From positions 81,220,001 through 81,284,000 of the forward strand of contig OZ231126.1 of NCBI GenBank assembly GCA_965153355.1: a DNA stretch of 64,000 nt, read 5' to 3'. The translations under genes and the position numbers were made by a program. This document shows positions 33,700-44,634 of this stretch, piece by piece (the stretch's first letter is position 1; each line of letters starts with the position of its first letter). The notes beneath the pieces are model-generated. The model saw only the letters and a list, made by a program, of their open reading frames with translations, ran no database searches and was not told the DNA's origin. This DNA comes from Flaccisagitta enflata (taxonomy: Eukaryota > Chaetognatha > Sagittoidea > Aphragmophora).

Positions 33700-34965
33700 A
33701 ATCCCTATCCCCCTAAACTCAACCCAATCCCTATCTTCAAACTCAACCTAATCCCTAACCCTAAACTCAACCTAATCCCAACCCTAAACTCAACCCAATC
33801 CCCCTAACCCTAACTCAACCCTAACCCTTAAACTCAACCCAATCCCTAACCCAAAACCCAACCTAATCCCTAACCCTAAACTCAACCCAATCCCTAACCC
33901 TAAACTCAACCCAATCCCTAACCCTAAACTCAACCCAATCCCTAACCCTAAACTCAACCCAATCCCAATCCCTAACCCTAAACTCAACCCAATCCCTAAC
34001 CCTAAACTCAACCCAATCCCTAACCCTAAACTCAACCCAATCCCTAACCCTAAACTCAACCCAATCCCTAACCCTAAACTCAACCCAATCCCTATCCCTA
34101 AACTCAACCCAATCCCTAACCCTAAACTCAACCCAATCCCATTCACTTACCTAAACGGGTTAGGGTTAACCCAAACCTAACCCTAACCTCTCAATTCCAA
34201 CCCTAACCCTAACCCTAACCCGCAACATATACCTCCAAAGTGAAGTCAAACCCTAACCCTTACCCTAACCCTAACCTGCAACATATACTCCCTGCTGAAG
34301 CTTGAAGTCTAACCCTAACCCTAACCCGCAATATATACCCCAAACAGTGAAGTCAAACCTAACCCTAACCCTAACTCCTAACCTATAAATTTCTAAAGTG
34401 AAGTCAAAATACGGTTAGGGTTAGGGTTTGGAGGTGAGGGTTGTGGTTTGGAGGTTAGGGTTAATGTTTCAGTAAGTGAGCGATATGCAACCACTCATGA
34501 GCGTCATGGGTTAGGGTTAGGGTTAGCGCAAGAATTAGAGTTAGCGTTTTTACGCTTGAGGTTTAAACCTCAACCCTAAACCCTCAACCCAATCCCAAAG
34601 CCTAAACTCAACCTGTTACCTAAGCCTAAACTCAACCTAATACCTAAGCCTAAACTCAACCTAATACCTAAGCCTAAACTCAACCTAATACCTAAGCGTA
34701 AACTCAACACAATCCCTAAGCCTGAACTCAACACAACCCCAAAGCCTCAATCCAATCCCTAAGCTTAGACTCAACCCAATCCCTAAGCCTAAACTCAACC
34801 CAATCCCTAACCCTAAACTCAACCCAATCCCTATCCCTAAACTCAACCCCATCCCTAACCCTAAACTCAACCCAATCCCTAACCCTAAACTCAACCCAAT
34901 CCCTTACCCTTAACCAAATCCCAAACCTAAACTCGAGCCAATTCCTAACCCATAACTCAACACGA
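33700..34965. repeat. Telomere-like CCCTAA array and 24-bp derivative
   Basis: The main unit is CCCTAACCCTAAACTCAACC plus CAAT. Pure (CCCTAA)n blocks occur at 34185-34390 and inverted TTAGGG blocks at about 34155-34170, 34413-34470 and 34507-34530. An AAGTGAAGTCAAA phrase recurs between blocks. It is interstitial, with genes on both sides. Confidence 0.9.
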
Positions 34966-34972
34966 ACTCAAC

Positions 34973-35236
34973 CCTACAACAACCTCCGTTTTGCTGAAAC
35001 CATCTCACCTTGTTAGAGAAAAGACGTTTTGCGAAGATCGTGAATTCGTTGCCACCCATGACCACTCGTTCTTGGTTTAAAAGAACCTCGCTTGTCCGCA
35101 TGAATGGCCGTATGCCCGTTGTCGTCGTTGATCGCGGTAGTTGTAAGAGAGAATCGATTTCGAATGCCGGCGGCGTTGTCCAGAGGATGAGGACTGTTGT
35201 CAAGAGACGTCGTGCACGATCATTGGTGTTGTTCAA
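34973..35236 (-). pseudogene. Possible FLYWCH-like zinc-finger remnant
   Basis: The peptide around 35098-34973 reads VVMGGNEFTIFAKRL then NKVRWFQQNGGCCR, which has the spacing and aromatic pattern of a FLYWCH finger but lacks the Cys normally found after the Trp. No start, splice site or downstream frame is convincing. I call it a degraded fragment with low confidence. Confidence 0.3.
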
Positions 35237-35339
35237 AGGTCGAGAGAGTGTCAGTTATATCGGCGGATCTAGGATTCGCAGGCTACTGAAGGCGCAGAAC
35301 GGGGCAGATGAAATGGCACAAGGAGAAATCATGATGTAG

Positions 35340-36245
35340 AAATGACAATGAGAGATATTTGCTGCCTTAAGCAGACCGACCAAATCTCCCAAAGATAGCG
35401 ATTGAGAGTCTGTACCATCATCGTATTTTTTTTCTTTTCTTGTAGACTGACTTGTGCGACGTTGTCCTTTTTTTCCTGCTTTCAACGTAGGTTATCCTTA
35501 TCCTGAAGATGGCAGGACCTAACTAAAGGAGAAACAAGGCTTGACCTGAGAAACAAAGGAACATCTTCGTTGAGATAAGCTCCAGGGTGCTGCAGAGTCC
35601 AACAAGGCCAGATATCAATACATAGGTTTTTAGGCTAGAAAATTTCTGATTTGTGATCAAGGACTAATTTTTTTTGCTGAAATGCAAGGGAACATGATTA
35701 TTTACTCAAAAAAACATAGTTTTCCACATGAATATGGCTATATCTCTGAATTTTGACATCACCTAAGTAAAAACGCGATATTTCAAAAGGGTCACATATG
35801 GTACTAGTGCCATAACTGCAGCAAAAACTGGTCATAGGATTAGCTTCCCCCTTGTCCAATTTGGTCACAATGATGGTACAAGTTGATTAGGGGCTTTGGA
35901 GAAACATCTACGCACACAAACTTTCACAAAGGCTTCAAATCTGAAACTCAACACTATTTTCTTGTTATTTTTTGTTATATGGCCGTTAACCTAAGAAGTG
36001 AAAAAAATTACCAGTTTGAAGGTCAAAACACAAAATTTTGCCTTGATCAGTTACTTATGACATTTATCTACCAATTGGACTTCTTTGCACCACCCTGCCA
36101 GGAAAAGGGTTGTCATTTTGTTTGACCGACAATGCTCTTATCTACCGTTTGAAACCGCCTCAGCGCCGACGGCTATAAACAGCAGTCTCCACAGCTCAGT
36201 CCACCCATCCACCCGATCTTATCCACCCATCCACCCGTTCACTCT
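35340..36245. other. Stretch without a recognised gene
   Basis: Nothing beyond short chance ORFs, and CCACCCATCCACCCG repeats at 36200-36240. Confidence 0.4.
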
Positions 36246-36246
36246 G

Positions 36247-36628
36247 CCCGGGGAAGACCAAAATCGCCTTGGACGTTACGGTAGTGTCCCCATTTCGCCA
36301 GGACTCTCGTGCCCACTCCGCCGCGGATGCTAACTTTGTTTTGAGGAAAGCGCGGGAATATAAATTTCGAAAGTATGAAAACAAACTTCCGCTTGGTGTC
36401 GGCCTTATCCCTCTCCCTGTTACCACCTTCGGTCTCTGGGAGGAAAACGCTGCCGCCAATCTATTAGAAATTGTCAATGTCCAGTCGAGTAACTTGCGTG
36501 GTGACAAAAAGAACAACAAGCGACACTTCTTCGAGCGTCTTTCCGTTACATTGCAGCGTGAAAATGGTTCCATGTTACTCGAACGTAGTCCGCTCCCTGC
36601 GGCAGATGTTGATGGCGTAATTTAAATC
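36247..36628 (+). pseudogene. Retroelement polyprotein C-terminal tail
   Basis: The frame reads LDVTVVSPF, an Ala-rich helix, KYENKLPLGVGLIPLPVTTF, then RHFFERLSVTLQRENGSMLL and stops at 36625. This order (DVTV.SP, a FLPLPVET-like block, a QRLSV.LQR-like block) is the tail seen after reverse transcriptase in some retroelements of aquatic eukaryotes, recalled from memory. The RT itself is absent, so this is a fragment. Confidence 0.55.
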
Positions 36629-36814
36629 GTTACCCCCCCTTATTTTTCTCGTCTTCTGTGATTCTCATATGTGCCTTTCATCTCGTTCATATTTCGGTTA
36701 GAAAAAAAAATTGTTGCTGTTACTATTCATTGGTTTAAGCAATATTGACTGTCACTGATTTTGTTTGCCATGTCTTCCTCTTCTTTTTCAGAAAAAAAAA
36801 ATTCAGGTACCCAT

Positions 36815-36990
36815 CCACCCCTGCTCCCACCCTTCTTCCCTAAAGCCACCCGTCAACCCTTCTTCCCACCCATCCACCCCTGCCTGAATTTGTCCACCCG
36901 TGTCCACCCATCCGAATTTTATTCCACCCATCCAATTTTGGACACCCGTCCCACCCCTCCCACCCTAAGTCAATTACATAGGCCACCCGT
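36815..36990. repeat. CCACCC-rich minisatellite
   Basis: Imperfect CACCCATCCACCCCTGC units; a related CATCCACCCG block precedes the retroelement tail at 36200-36240, so the fragment sits between two copies. Confidence 0.8.
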
Positions 36991-37084
36991 CTGGAGACAC
37001 CAATATAACGTCTTTACCCAAGTTTTTCGTTGTTTTTGTTTTGCTTTTCGTTAAATCAAGTTAAGATTTGATTTCAGTTGATCC

Positions 37085-37405
37085 GCGGCGCCGACCGGTC
37101 ATTCACTCCTGAAGGAACAAAGGTCATTCACTCCTTAAGGAACAAAGGTCATTTACTCATGATGGAACAAAAAGATTTAGGTCATTCATTCCTGAAGAAT
37201 CAAAAGGATTGAGAACATACTGAAAGGGAATGAACGTCAACGACAGACATGTAGAACAAGGACAGACATACAGAACAACGATCGACTTACATAAAGACAG
37301 ACATACAGAACAACGACAGCCATGGATGCAGAACAATGACAGCCATGGATAGAGAACAATGACAGCCATGGATATAGAACAATGACAGATAGACAGATGG
37401 AATGT
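37085..37405. repeat. Two minisatellites: GGTCATTCACTCC and GACAGCCATGGATA units
   Basis: Units of about 25-30 bp (AGGTCATTCACTCCTGAAGG) run to about 37200, then ~24-bp units with AGAACAATGACAGCCATGGA run to 37400. Confidence 0.85.
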
Positions 37406-37464
37406 GAGTCAGTTAACTGGGATTCACTGCTAACTACCGGGTCGAGCATTTCGGTGTGTTATAC

Positions 37465-37650
37465 CTTCAGGTCTCACGGGTCTGAGGCCCCGAAATCCCG
37501 ATCCACCCACAGCCTTGATTTCGCTTAGCAATGAACTTCTCAATTCGTCCGTGCCTAAGAGGCCCGTTCCTCCTCCTCCGGCGGCTGCCAACCCTGAATT
37601 GGCCAAGTTTTGAGCGACGGGAGGCGGCGGTGGTGGAGGAGGAGCAGGTC
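37465..37650 (-). CDS. Exon: polyproline and second WH2-like motif
   Basis: Acceptor TTCCACCCCAG precedes 37650; donor GTATAAC follows 37465; phase 1 in and out. It encodes PAPPPPPPPP, a Gly/Ala linker, then TDELRSSLLSEIKAVGGSGF and RGLRPVRPE. The LLSEIKA.. helix followed by a basic tail is the WH2 pattern. Confidence 0.75.
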
Positions 37651-37699
37651 CTGGGGTGGAAAAAGAGAGGTGTGGTTGTTCAATGATGTAAGATAAGGT

Positions 37700-38124
37700 G
37701 ATCAATATTTGGACATCGCTTAATGGTCGAGGTAAGTTCATTATCAACGTTGATAAATATGTAAATTCGAGCCACACTCACATTGACACGGGGTTTTACG
37801 CAAAGACCAGACAGACCAGTTACTAGTCCATTCACACTCACACATCGACCAGTGGTTGCAAACAAACAGTGATCGGTTATTTCACTGCAGGCATACTTTT
37901 AATGGAATAGCTAGAATTAGACTTGAAAATTTTCCTAGGTCAGTCAGTAGCTCAATCTTTTGCATGGACCTGCTCAGCGCTTTCAATATTGCACGTTTCA
38001 AATTTCAAGGTTCTGGCTCAAATACTTTAGAAGTTATGAGCATTTGTTTGAACCATATCAAGCTGAAAAAAGTCTTGGTAAATCTTTGAACTTTCTTTGA
38101 AAATATCATAAATATGGCCGACAG
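37700..38124. other. Intron stretch, nothing recognised
   Basis: No repeat or exon that I can support. Confidence 0.35.
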
Positions 38125-38585
38125 TGAATTTCAACTAAGTCCAAATTTTCTGAAAAAAAAATAAGGAAACAGGATTTTGGATCTAGGCGAATCAAACAAT
38201 TTCCTATTGATTGCACCCTACTTTTAAAAAACATTTTTCAATAAAAAATTTGTTATTTTTTTTTAAGTCCCCAACGCGCGACACAAAAATTTAAGTTTTT
38301 CAAAAAAAAGTGAAAATACAAAATTTTGGATCTAGGCGAATTAAAAAATTTCCTATTGATTGAACCCTACTTTTAAAAAACATTTTTAAAAAAAAATATT
38401 TTGTGATTTTTTTTTAAGTCCCTGACGCACGACACAAAAATTTTCTAAGTTTTTCAAAAAAAGTGAAAATACAAGATTTTGGATCAAGGCAAATCAAACG
38501 ATTTCCTATCGATTGAACCTTACTTTTTTTCCCAAAAAAATCCTCATCAGGGGCTTTTTTGGGGGCCCTTAGGGGCCCCTAAGGC
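38125..38585. repeat. Second array of the ~140-bp AT repeat
   Basis: Three to four units share TTGGATCTAGGCGAAT, CAATTTCCTATTGATTG and AAGTCCCTGACGC with the 29.7-30.4 kb array. It ends in GGGGGCCCTTAGGGGCCCC. Confidence 0.85.
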
Positions 38586-39555
38586 ATTGAAAATTTTGGT
38601 TAATGAGAACAAGAGAGTTATGTACATACGCCAAGGTATCTTTCAGGACCAAATTCAAGCTGATTAATTAGAGCTCAAGCTCATACCATTAGTCCCTCCA
38701 GACCGGCCGCATTTAAAAGAAATTGGAAAATTTACAAGAACACAATGGAATCTAAGGTAGATCTCTAGAATAGCGAGTAGCTCCGCCACTCGGAAGGATA
38801 TGGGCGCCTCTCGGAAGATCTCAGAAGAAGAAGAAAAAGAAAAGAAGAAGAAACGGAAACAACATGGTTCATTTCATTTTCTTTGGCTTGCTTTTCTTCC
38901 AACATAGCATGTACGTCCACCCCAATTCACTTGCTCACTGTCTTCCATCCCTTTAACCTTCTATATTAGTTCAGCACCTCCAACCTTCAACCGACAGTTT
39001 CTGGGCGGGATAGGTCCCCCGCTATCGAAAAATGCGGAAGGTTACTTATCAGTGAATTTGTCCTTTCTCACTATGCCCTCGACAATTAAGCGGATTCATA
39101 AATCATAATTATCAATCTAAAACTTTTGAAGGTAAAACTAGTAAGATTCTTCATCAAAGTTCATCAACAAGACGCAATTGAAACAATCTAAAAAATCAAA
39201 GATTTCCATTGGGTAACTCAGAGATGCAACACCTGATAATGTTGATAAATCCGAGATAACAATATTAGATTGTTTTGAATGCGAAAAGAATCATAGTTGC
39301 TGCAACATGCAAATTAGCTTCTTACATCGCCTTGGAGAAGTGAAGAGGACGTAAAACGCCTCTGGTGATAGCGATACATGAGCAAACTCTGAATTTTGGA
39401 CCAGCCGCTTGATGAGAATATAATAGTGAGACAAGTCGAAAGTTCATAAGGCAACCGTGCAAAAGATAAGCTTCTCGGAGGGGAAGAAGAAAAAGTATGC
39501 AAGGTTTTTTGTCGAATCACAACTCATATTGACTTGAATTTCACATAACGCGCAC
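38586..39555. other. Intron stretch, nothing recognised
   Basis: A purine run (AGAAGAAGAAGAAAAAGAAA) lies at 38822-38862. No exon supported. Confidence 0.35.
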
Positions 39556-39559
39556 TTAC

Positions 39560-39700
39560 TCGAATTGGAGTTTGGCGAGGGCGCGTATGGATGAGGCTGA
39601 AGGGCGAATGGCTGTGCCGGGTGCTTGAAAGGCGTCATGTTAGGGGCAGGGGCAGAAGGACGTGCTTGGGGCCGCATCGAAGGGGATGGATCTCTTTGAC
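39560..39700 (-). CDS. Exon: Pro/Ser-rich linker
   Basis: Acceptor GTTTCCTAG precedes 39700; donor GTAAGT follows 39560; phase 1 in and out. The peptide (QRDPSPSMRPQARPSAPAPN onward, ending SPNSNS) is low in complexity and joins in frame to the polyproline exon. Confidence 0.7.
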
Positions 39701-39779
39701 CTAGGAAACAAGGAAGATTTAAACATTTTCATCATACAGAAAGATTAATGATATGGACAAATAGTCGATTGTCTTTGGT

Positions 39780-39935
39780 CACGGACCAGCGACTATTTAA
39801 GAGTCTGTCCGTCCGTCCTGGGTGATCAAATTGGGAAAGTGTGAAAACGCGCATTTCCGTTCCTGCGCACCCGTCAGCGACTGGCCTTGGCCGTGTATCC
39901 AACCTTGTTTAAACTGTGCCCGGCAATGTGCCCAC
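39780..39935. mobile_element. TAGTCGCG-family fragment near a splice donor
   Basis: GAGTCTGTCCGTCCGTCC and GACTGGCCTTGGCCGTGTATCC match the body of the family (compare 9930-9965 and 58310-58340). It lies in the intron just beyond the donor at 39972. Confidence 0.55.
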
Positions 39936-39972
39936 TGCCCAGCTCCTTTTTCATCAATTAAAACCAAGTTAC

Positions 39973-40187
39973 CTAAATTTTTTGGTTGCATCGAAACTAC
40001 TTTGGCTTGCGGACTGGCGCCGCCCAGTTTCGCATTGAGAGATTCCATGAGCGCCGTTCTGCCGCGCGCCACCGATCCTTCATCGCCGCCGCCGCCTCCG
40101 CCTCCGCCGCCGCCTACGCGATTCGAGGCACAAGAGACGGCCGTAGGCGGCGCGTGGGAAACGTCGCTCGATGCCACCGATTGAGAT
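39973..40187 (-). CDS. Exon: poly-Gly and first WH2-like motif
   Basis: Acceptor TTGACCTCAG precedes 40187; donor GTAACT follows 39973; phase 2 in, 1 out. It encodes SQSVASSDVSHAPPT, ten Gly in a row, then RGRTALMESLNAKLGGASPQ. The LMESLNAKL helix fits the N-terminal half of a WH2 motif. Confidence 0.72.
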
Positions 40188-40299
40188 CTGAGGTCAAATG
40201 TGTAATGACATGATCAGTTACTATCTACCGGCCTCATTCACGTAATTGACTAGCAAATAGCGTTTAAGAAAGGAGCGTAGGGCCTGATCCGTTATTTCT

Positions 40300-40470
40300 G
40301 CATCCATTCATTCATTTGCCATTCATACATTCATTCATCTGCCATTCGTACATACATTCATCTGCCATTCATCCATCTGCCAATCTTCCATCCATGCATT
40401 CAATGGTTCATCTACCATTCATTCAATGATTAATCTGCCATTCATTCAATGCCTCATCCGCCATTTATTC
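40300..40470. repeat. CATTCATTC / CTGCCATTCAT minisatellite
   Basis: Imperfect ATTCATTCATCTGCCATTCA units; T-rich low-complexity sequence follows to 40700. Confidence 0.8.
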
Positions 40471-40716
40471 AACGATTCCGTCTGTCACTCATTCATCAGC
40501 CTTTTATTCATCCATTCGTTTTTTGTCTATCACTTATCTATAATTGTTTTTCTTTCATGTTTTTCTTCTCTCCATCTAATCATCTTTTTTCGGGTATCAA
40601 ACATTTTACTTCATCCTCCATTTTTTGTTCATCATTCCATATTTCTTTCATCTATTTCATATTTGCTTATTCATCGTCCATTTGACATCACTGCCACTCC
40701 TTTTTTTCGTTCATGG

Positions 40717-41218
40717 TACAGTACGATGGGAGCAATGACGACCTAGACTGGAGGATAGATTTTAAGTATCCTAATTTCATGTGTATCATAAAATATTTGC
40801 AATTTAAGCTAATTAGAAGTTGCTCTATTGAGTGAAAATGTTTGCGTCTTTCAAACTTCAACTTACGACTTGACCTCAAGACTTTATTTTTTAGATTCTA
40901 ACTTATTTTAATAGATCGGGTGGAAAATTTTAAATCGTTTTGAAAAAAAAATCAGCTCAATCGATCCATTATTATAGGTTTTATGGTAATTTAAAGTTTT
41001 GCTAAAAAACTCATTTGCATAACTTCTAGGGAAATAGGTTAGAACCTTGAAAAATGAATTCTTGATGATGTCAAATCATAAATTGAAGTTTAAGAGACGC
41101 AAATATATTCACTCAATAAAACAATCAATTAACCTAGATCTCAAATACTTTATGATAAAATTAAGATACCTAAAATCTATCCTCCAGACTAGGTCGTCAT
41201 TGCTCCCAACGTACTGTA
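40717..41218. mobile_element. Foldback MITE with TACAGTA ends
   Basis: The left arm opens TACAGTACGATGGGAGCAAT and continues GACGACCTAGACTGGAGGAT. The right arm carries the inverse (ATCCTCCAGACTAGGTCGTC and ATTGCTCCCAACGTACTGTA). The arms extend inward over much of the ~500 bp. Confidence 0.85.
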
Positions 41219-41399
41219 TATTCTCCTTTATTCATTGTGATAAACCAACCTTGTCACAGTCACACTCCGCTGTAGAGGAGCCATATTACGTGTCACGTGA
41301 TTTGGGGTCTGCGAAACAACAGAAGGAAAATATTGCTGAGATATAACATATAGTTGATTGACACTGAACTTGTTTTTTTTTGTCAATCTCATCGTTAAT

Positions 41400-43025
41400 G
41401 GAAATTCACCTGCTCCGCATGTGCATTACGCCGGTTGCATCCCAGGACTTTGCTAAATCGCTCTGGTGTGCCCCTTTCATAATGTGATATTCACGATTTT
41501 ACTTCAAACAAACCAATGCCATGTGCAGCTTTCTAGCTTGATGGGAACCTTTTTTAGGGTCAATTTGAAATCAACAAAGAAAATAAAGGGATTTTCTTAA
41601 GGGGACTCTAAGGGGATTTAATCCCATTAATTTCAATGTAAACTTAAATCGGACCCTAAAAAGGTTCCCACCAAAATAGAAAGCTGCGCATTGGCTTGTT
41701 TGAAATAAAATTGTGTGTGTCATGTTATGAAGGGGGCACATGTGAGCGACTCAGCACAGTCCCGGGATGCAATCGGCGTAATGGGCATTTGTAGATAAAG
41801 AGCAAGACCTTCGGACAGGGGGCGGGGGTCAATTAATGGGAACTCAACTGCTCCGTATGTGCATTTGTAGATAAAGAGCAAGACCTTCAGACAGGGGGCG
41901 GGAGTTGATTAATTGGAACTCACCTGCTCCGCATGTGCATTTGTAGATAAAGAGCAAGACCAACAGATAGGGGGCGGGGCTTGATTAATGGGAACTCACT
42001 TGCTCCGCATGTGCATTTGTAGATAAAGAGCAACACTTCAGACAGGGGGCGGGAGTTGATTAATGGGAACTCACCTGCTCCGCATGTGGATTTGTAGATA
42101 AAGAGCAAGACCAACAGATAGGGGGCGGGGCTTGATTAATGGGAACTCACTTGCTCCGCATGTGCATTTGTAGATAAAGAGCAAGACCTTCAGACAGGGG
42201 GCGGGAGTTGATTAATGGGAACTCACCTGCTCCGCATGTGGATTTGTAGATAAAGAGCAAGACCAACAGATAGGGGGCGGGGCTTGATTAATGGGAACTC
42301 ACTTGCTCCGCATGTGCATTTGTAGATAAAGAGCAACACTTAAGACAGGGGGCGGGAGTTGATTAATGGGAACTCACCTGCTCCGCATGTGGATTTGTAG
42401 ATAAAGAGCAAGACCAACAGATAGGGGGCGGGGCTTGATTAATGGGAACTCACTTGCTCCGCATGTGCATTTGTAGATAAAGAGCAAGACCTTCAGACAG
42501 GGGGCGGGAGTTGATTAATGGGAACTCACCTGCTCCGCATGTGGATTTGTAGATAAAGAGCAAGACCAACAGATAGGGGGCGGGGCTTGATTAATGGGAA
42601 CTCACTTGCTCCGCATGTGCATTTGTAGATAAAGAGCAACACTTCAGACAGGGGGCGGGAGTTGATTAATGGGAACTCACCTGCTCCGCATGTGGATTTG
42701 TAGATAAAGAGCAAGACCAACAGATAGGGGGCGGGGCTTGATTAATGGGAACTCACTTGCTCCGCATGTGCATTTGTAGATAAAGAGCAACACTTCAGAC
42801 AGGGGGCGGGACTGATTAATGGGAACTCACCTGCTCCGCATGTGCATTTGTAGATAAAGAGCAAGACCAACAGATAGGGGGCGGGGCTTGATTAATGGGA
42901 ACTCACTTGCTCCGCATGTGCATTTGTAGATAAAGAGCAACACTTCAGACAGGGGGCGGGACTGATTAATGGGAACTCACCTGCTCCGCATGTGCATTTG
43001 TAGATAAAGAGCAAGACCTTCGGAC
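41400..43025 (-). repeat. ~75-bp satellite derived from the 44.7-kb exon
   Basis: On the minus strand each unit contains ACAAATGCACATGCGGAGCA, a GTGAGTTCCCATTAAT donor-like end, and CCCCGCCCCCTGTC, exactly the 3' part of the exon at 44635-44759 plus its donor. About 17 units are present, one split by a foldback element. Two alternating forms (CACCTGC with CAGACAGGGGGCGGGAG; CACTTGC with CAGATAGGGGGCGGGGC) give dimeric, perhaps tetrameric, higher-order periodicity. Confidence 0.92.
41424..41783. mobile_element. Foldback element inserted in the exon-derived satellite
   Basis: Arms CATTACGCCGGTTGCATCCC and GGGATGCAATCGGCGTAATG are inverted with one mismatch, and pairing continues inward (GGGAACCTTTTTTAGGGTC and GACCCTAAAAAGGTTCCC). 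The split satellite unit resumes at once on the right (GGCATTTGTAGATAAAGAGC). Confidence 0.8.
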
Positions 43026-43392
43026 AGGGGAGTCATGCCCGGGGGCGTCTCCCTCCTTATTTCCCTTGCTTACCCTTATTTTACTTTTTCGCAACCCTGA
43101 TAATTCAAGAAATTCCAACTTGTTTTTCTACCAGCACTTGCGTCATCATATAGAGGAATTTCATGAAACTCTTTAATTTTCTTTATACTAAACCGCAGTG
43201 ACATTGCTATCGTTTCCTCCCATTATTGCGTAATATACCAGTAATGGCGGCTGTCGCCGTGAGGAAAAAAGTCGTAAGAATTGGTCACTTTTCACCAAGT
43301 TTTTGTCTTTAGTTACTGCAAATCTTTTTTTCTATTAGATCAAATCAATAGCAATTGTATGTATTGATTGCAATGAAAATCAGAGAAAAATA
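43026..43392. other. Spacer, nothing recognised
   Basis: No feature supported. Confidence 0.35.
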
Positions 43393-44084
43393 GGACTGAG
43401 CCAAATGAGCTAGATGAGCTAAAGTGCTCAAAATCACTCAACAAGACAATCAGCTACGCTCACTGACATGCTTTCTTGTATTTACATGCTCCCATCAAAA
43501 CATTTATTTATCCCATTAAAAATTAGAGAAAAAAAACTGAGCTAAATGAGCTAAGTGAGCTAAAATGCTTAAAAACACCCTCACAGATGAGCAGTTATGC
43601 TCACTGATATGCTTTTTTGTATCTGCTTTCTTAAACATGTATCAAAATATCTATTTATTTATCACATTTAAAAAAAAAAAAAGAAACTGAGCTAAATGAG
43701 CTAAATGAGCTAGAATCCACCAAAAAACCCTCACAGATGAGCAGCTATGCTCATAAACATGTTTTCTTGTATTTGCATGCTCAAACAAACATAAATACAC
43801 TCCTTTTTTGATCCTACTCAAAATCATAAAAAATAAAAAAAAATTCAATTCACAATTTTCAAAAATAAATCTTTAAAAAATCATTTCGCGAAAAATATAT
43901 GCCGTAGAGCATTCTGCTTGGTGCCAAATGAAAGAGAATTATTAAATTTACTTACCCTATCAATTTCATTGGAGGCCCCATTCGGTCGGTGGAGATTCCC
44001 AACTTTCCCATAAGAAAATGAAAACCCTGTTTCTCTCGAATATGTCAAAAAGTCGAAGACTGACTTCGACTTTTTTCCCGATAA
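43393..44084. repeat. Dispersed repeat, copy B
   Basis: Same unit structure and same right end (GTCGAAGACTGACTTCGAC, then TTTTTTCCCGATAA) as 1-526, in the same orientation. This copy has about one more of the ~125-bp tandem units. Confidence 0.8.
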
Positions 44085-44336
44085 GACAGGGATCTTGGAT
44101 GTGGTTAAGAAATCAAGCCATGTCCAAGTCTTAAGTCTTCTCTTCTTTTTCTCTCTAGGTAAGAATTACCATCCATTCTTTGTATATTTTGACATTGCCA
44201 TTTTTACCGTTATATTTGCTTTCATTGTAGAAGAAATCCAATCATGTCCAAGTCTTATGTTGTCTCTTCTTTTTCTCTCTAGACTAAATGCACGGCCTAG
44301 ACCCAGAGTCTGCTCTGGTTCTAGACTGGGCGGGAT

Positions 44337-44634
44337 TGATTAATGGGAACTCACCTGCTCCGCGTGTGCATTTGTAGATAAGGAGTAAGACCTTTGGACA
44401 GGGAGCGGGGGCTGATTAATTGGAACTCACCTGATATGCGTGTGCATTTGTAGATAAGGAGTAAGACCTTCCGACAGGGGGCTGGGGTCAATTAATGGGA
44501 ACTCACCTGCTCCGCATGTGCATTCATGAAGGAGGAAAACCATCGGACAGGGGTCAATTAATTGGAACTCACCTGATCCGCGTGTGCATTTGTAGATTTG
44601 GAAAGGGGGCGGGGGTCAATTGATGGGAACTCAC
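44337..44634 (-). repeat. Four diverged satellite units adjoining the parent exon
   Basis: CTCACCTG.T(C/A)(C/T)GCGTGTGCATT recurs at about 44350, 44426, 44505 and 44570, directly downstream of the exon's own donor in transcription order. They are more diverged than the 41.4-43.0 kb units and probably represent the founding duplications. Confidence 0.85.

Noticed and set aside
33060-33701. CRISPR-like regular palindromic repeats with long ORFs on both strands
   Set aside because: Units are contiguous with no unique spacers, the context is eukaryotic, and 20-bp units leave all frames open.
33700-34965. True chromosome end
   Set aside because: Telomere-like repeats are mixed in orientation, degenerate and flanked on both sides by gene-bearing sequence.
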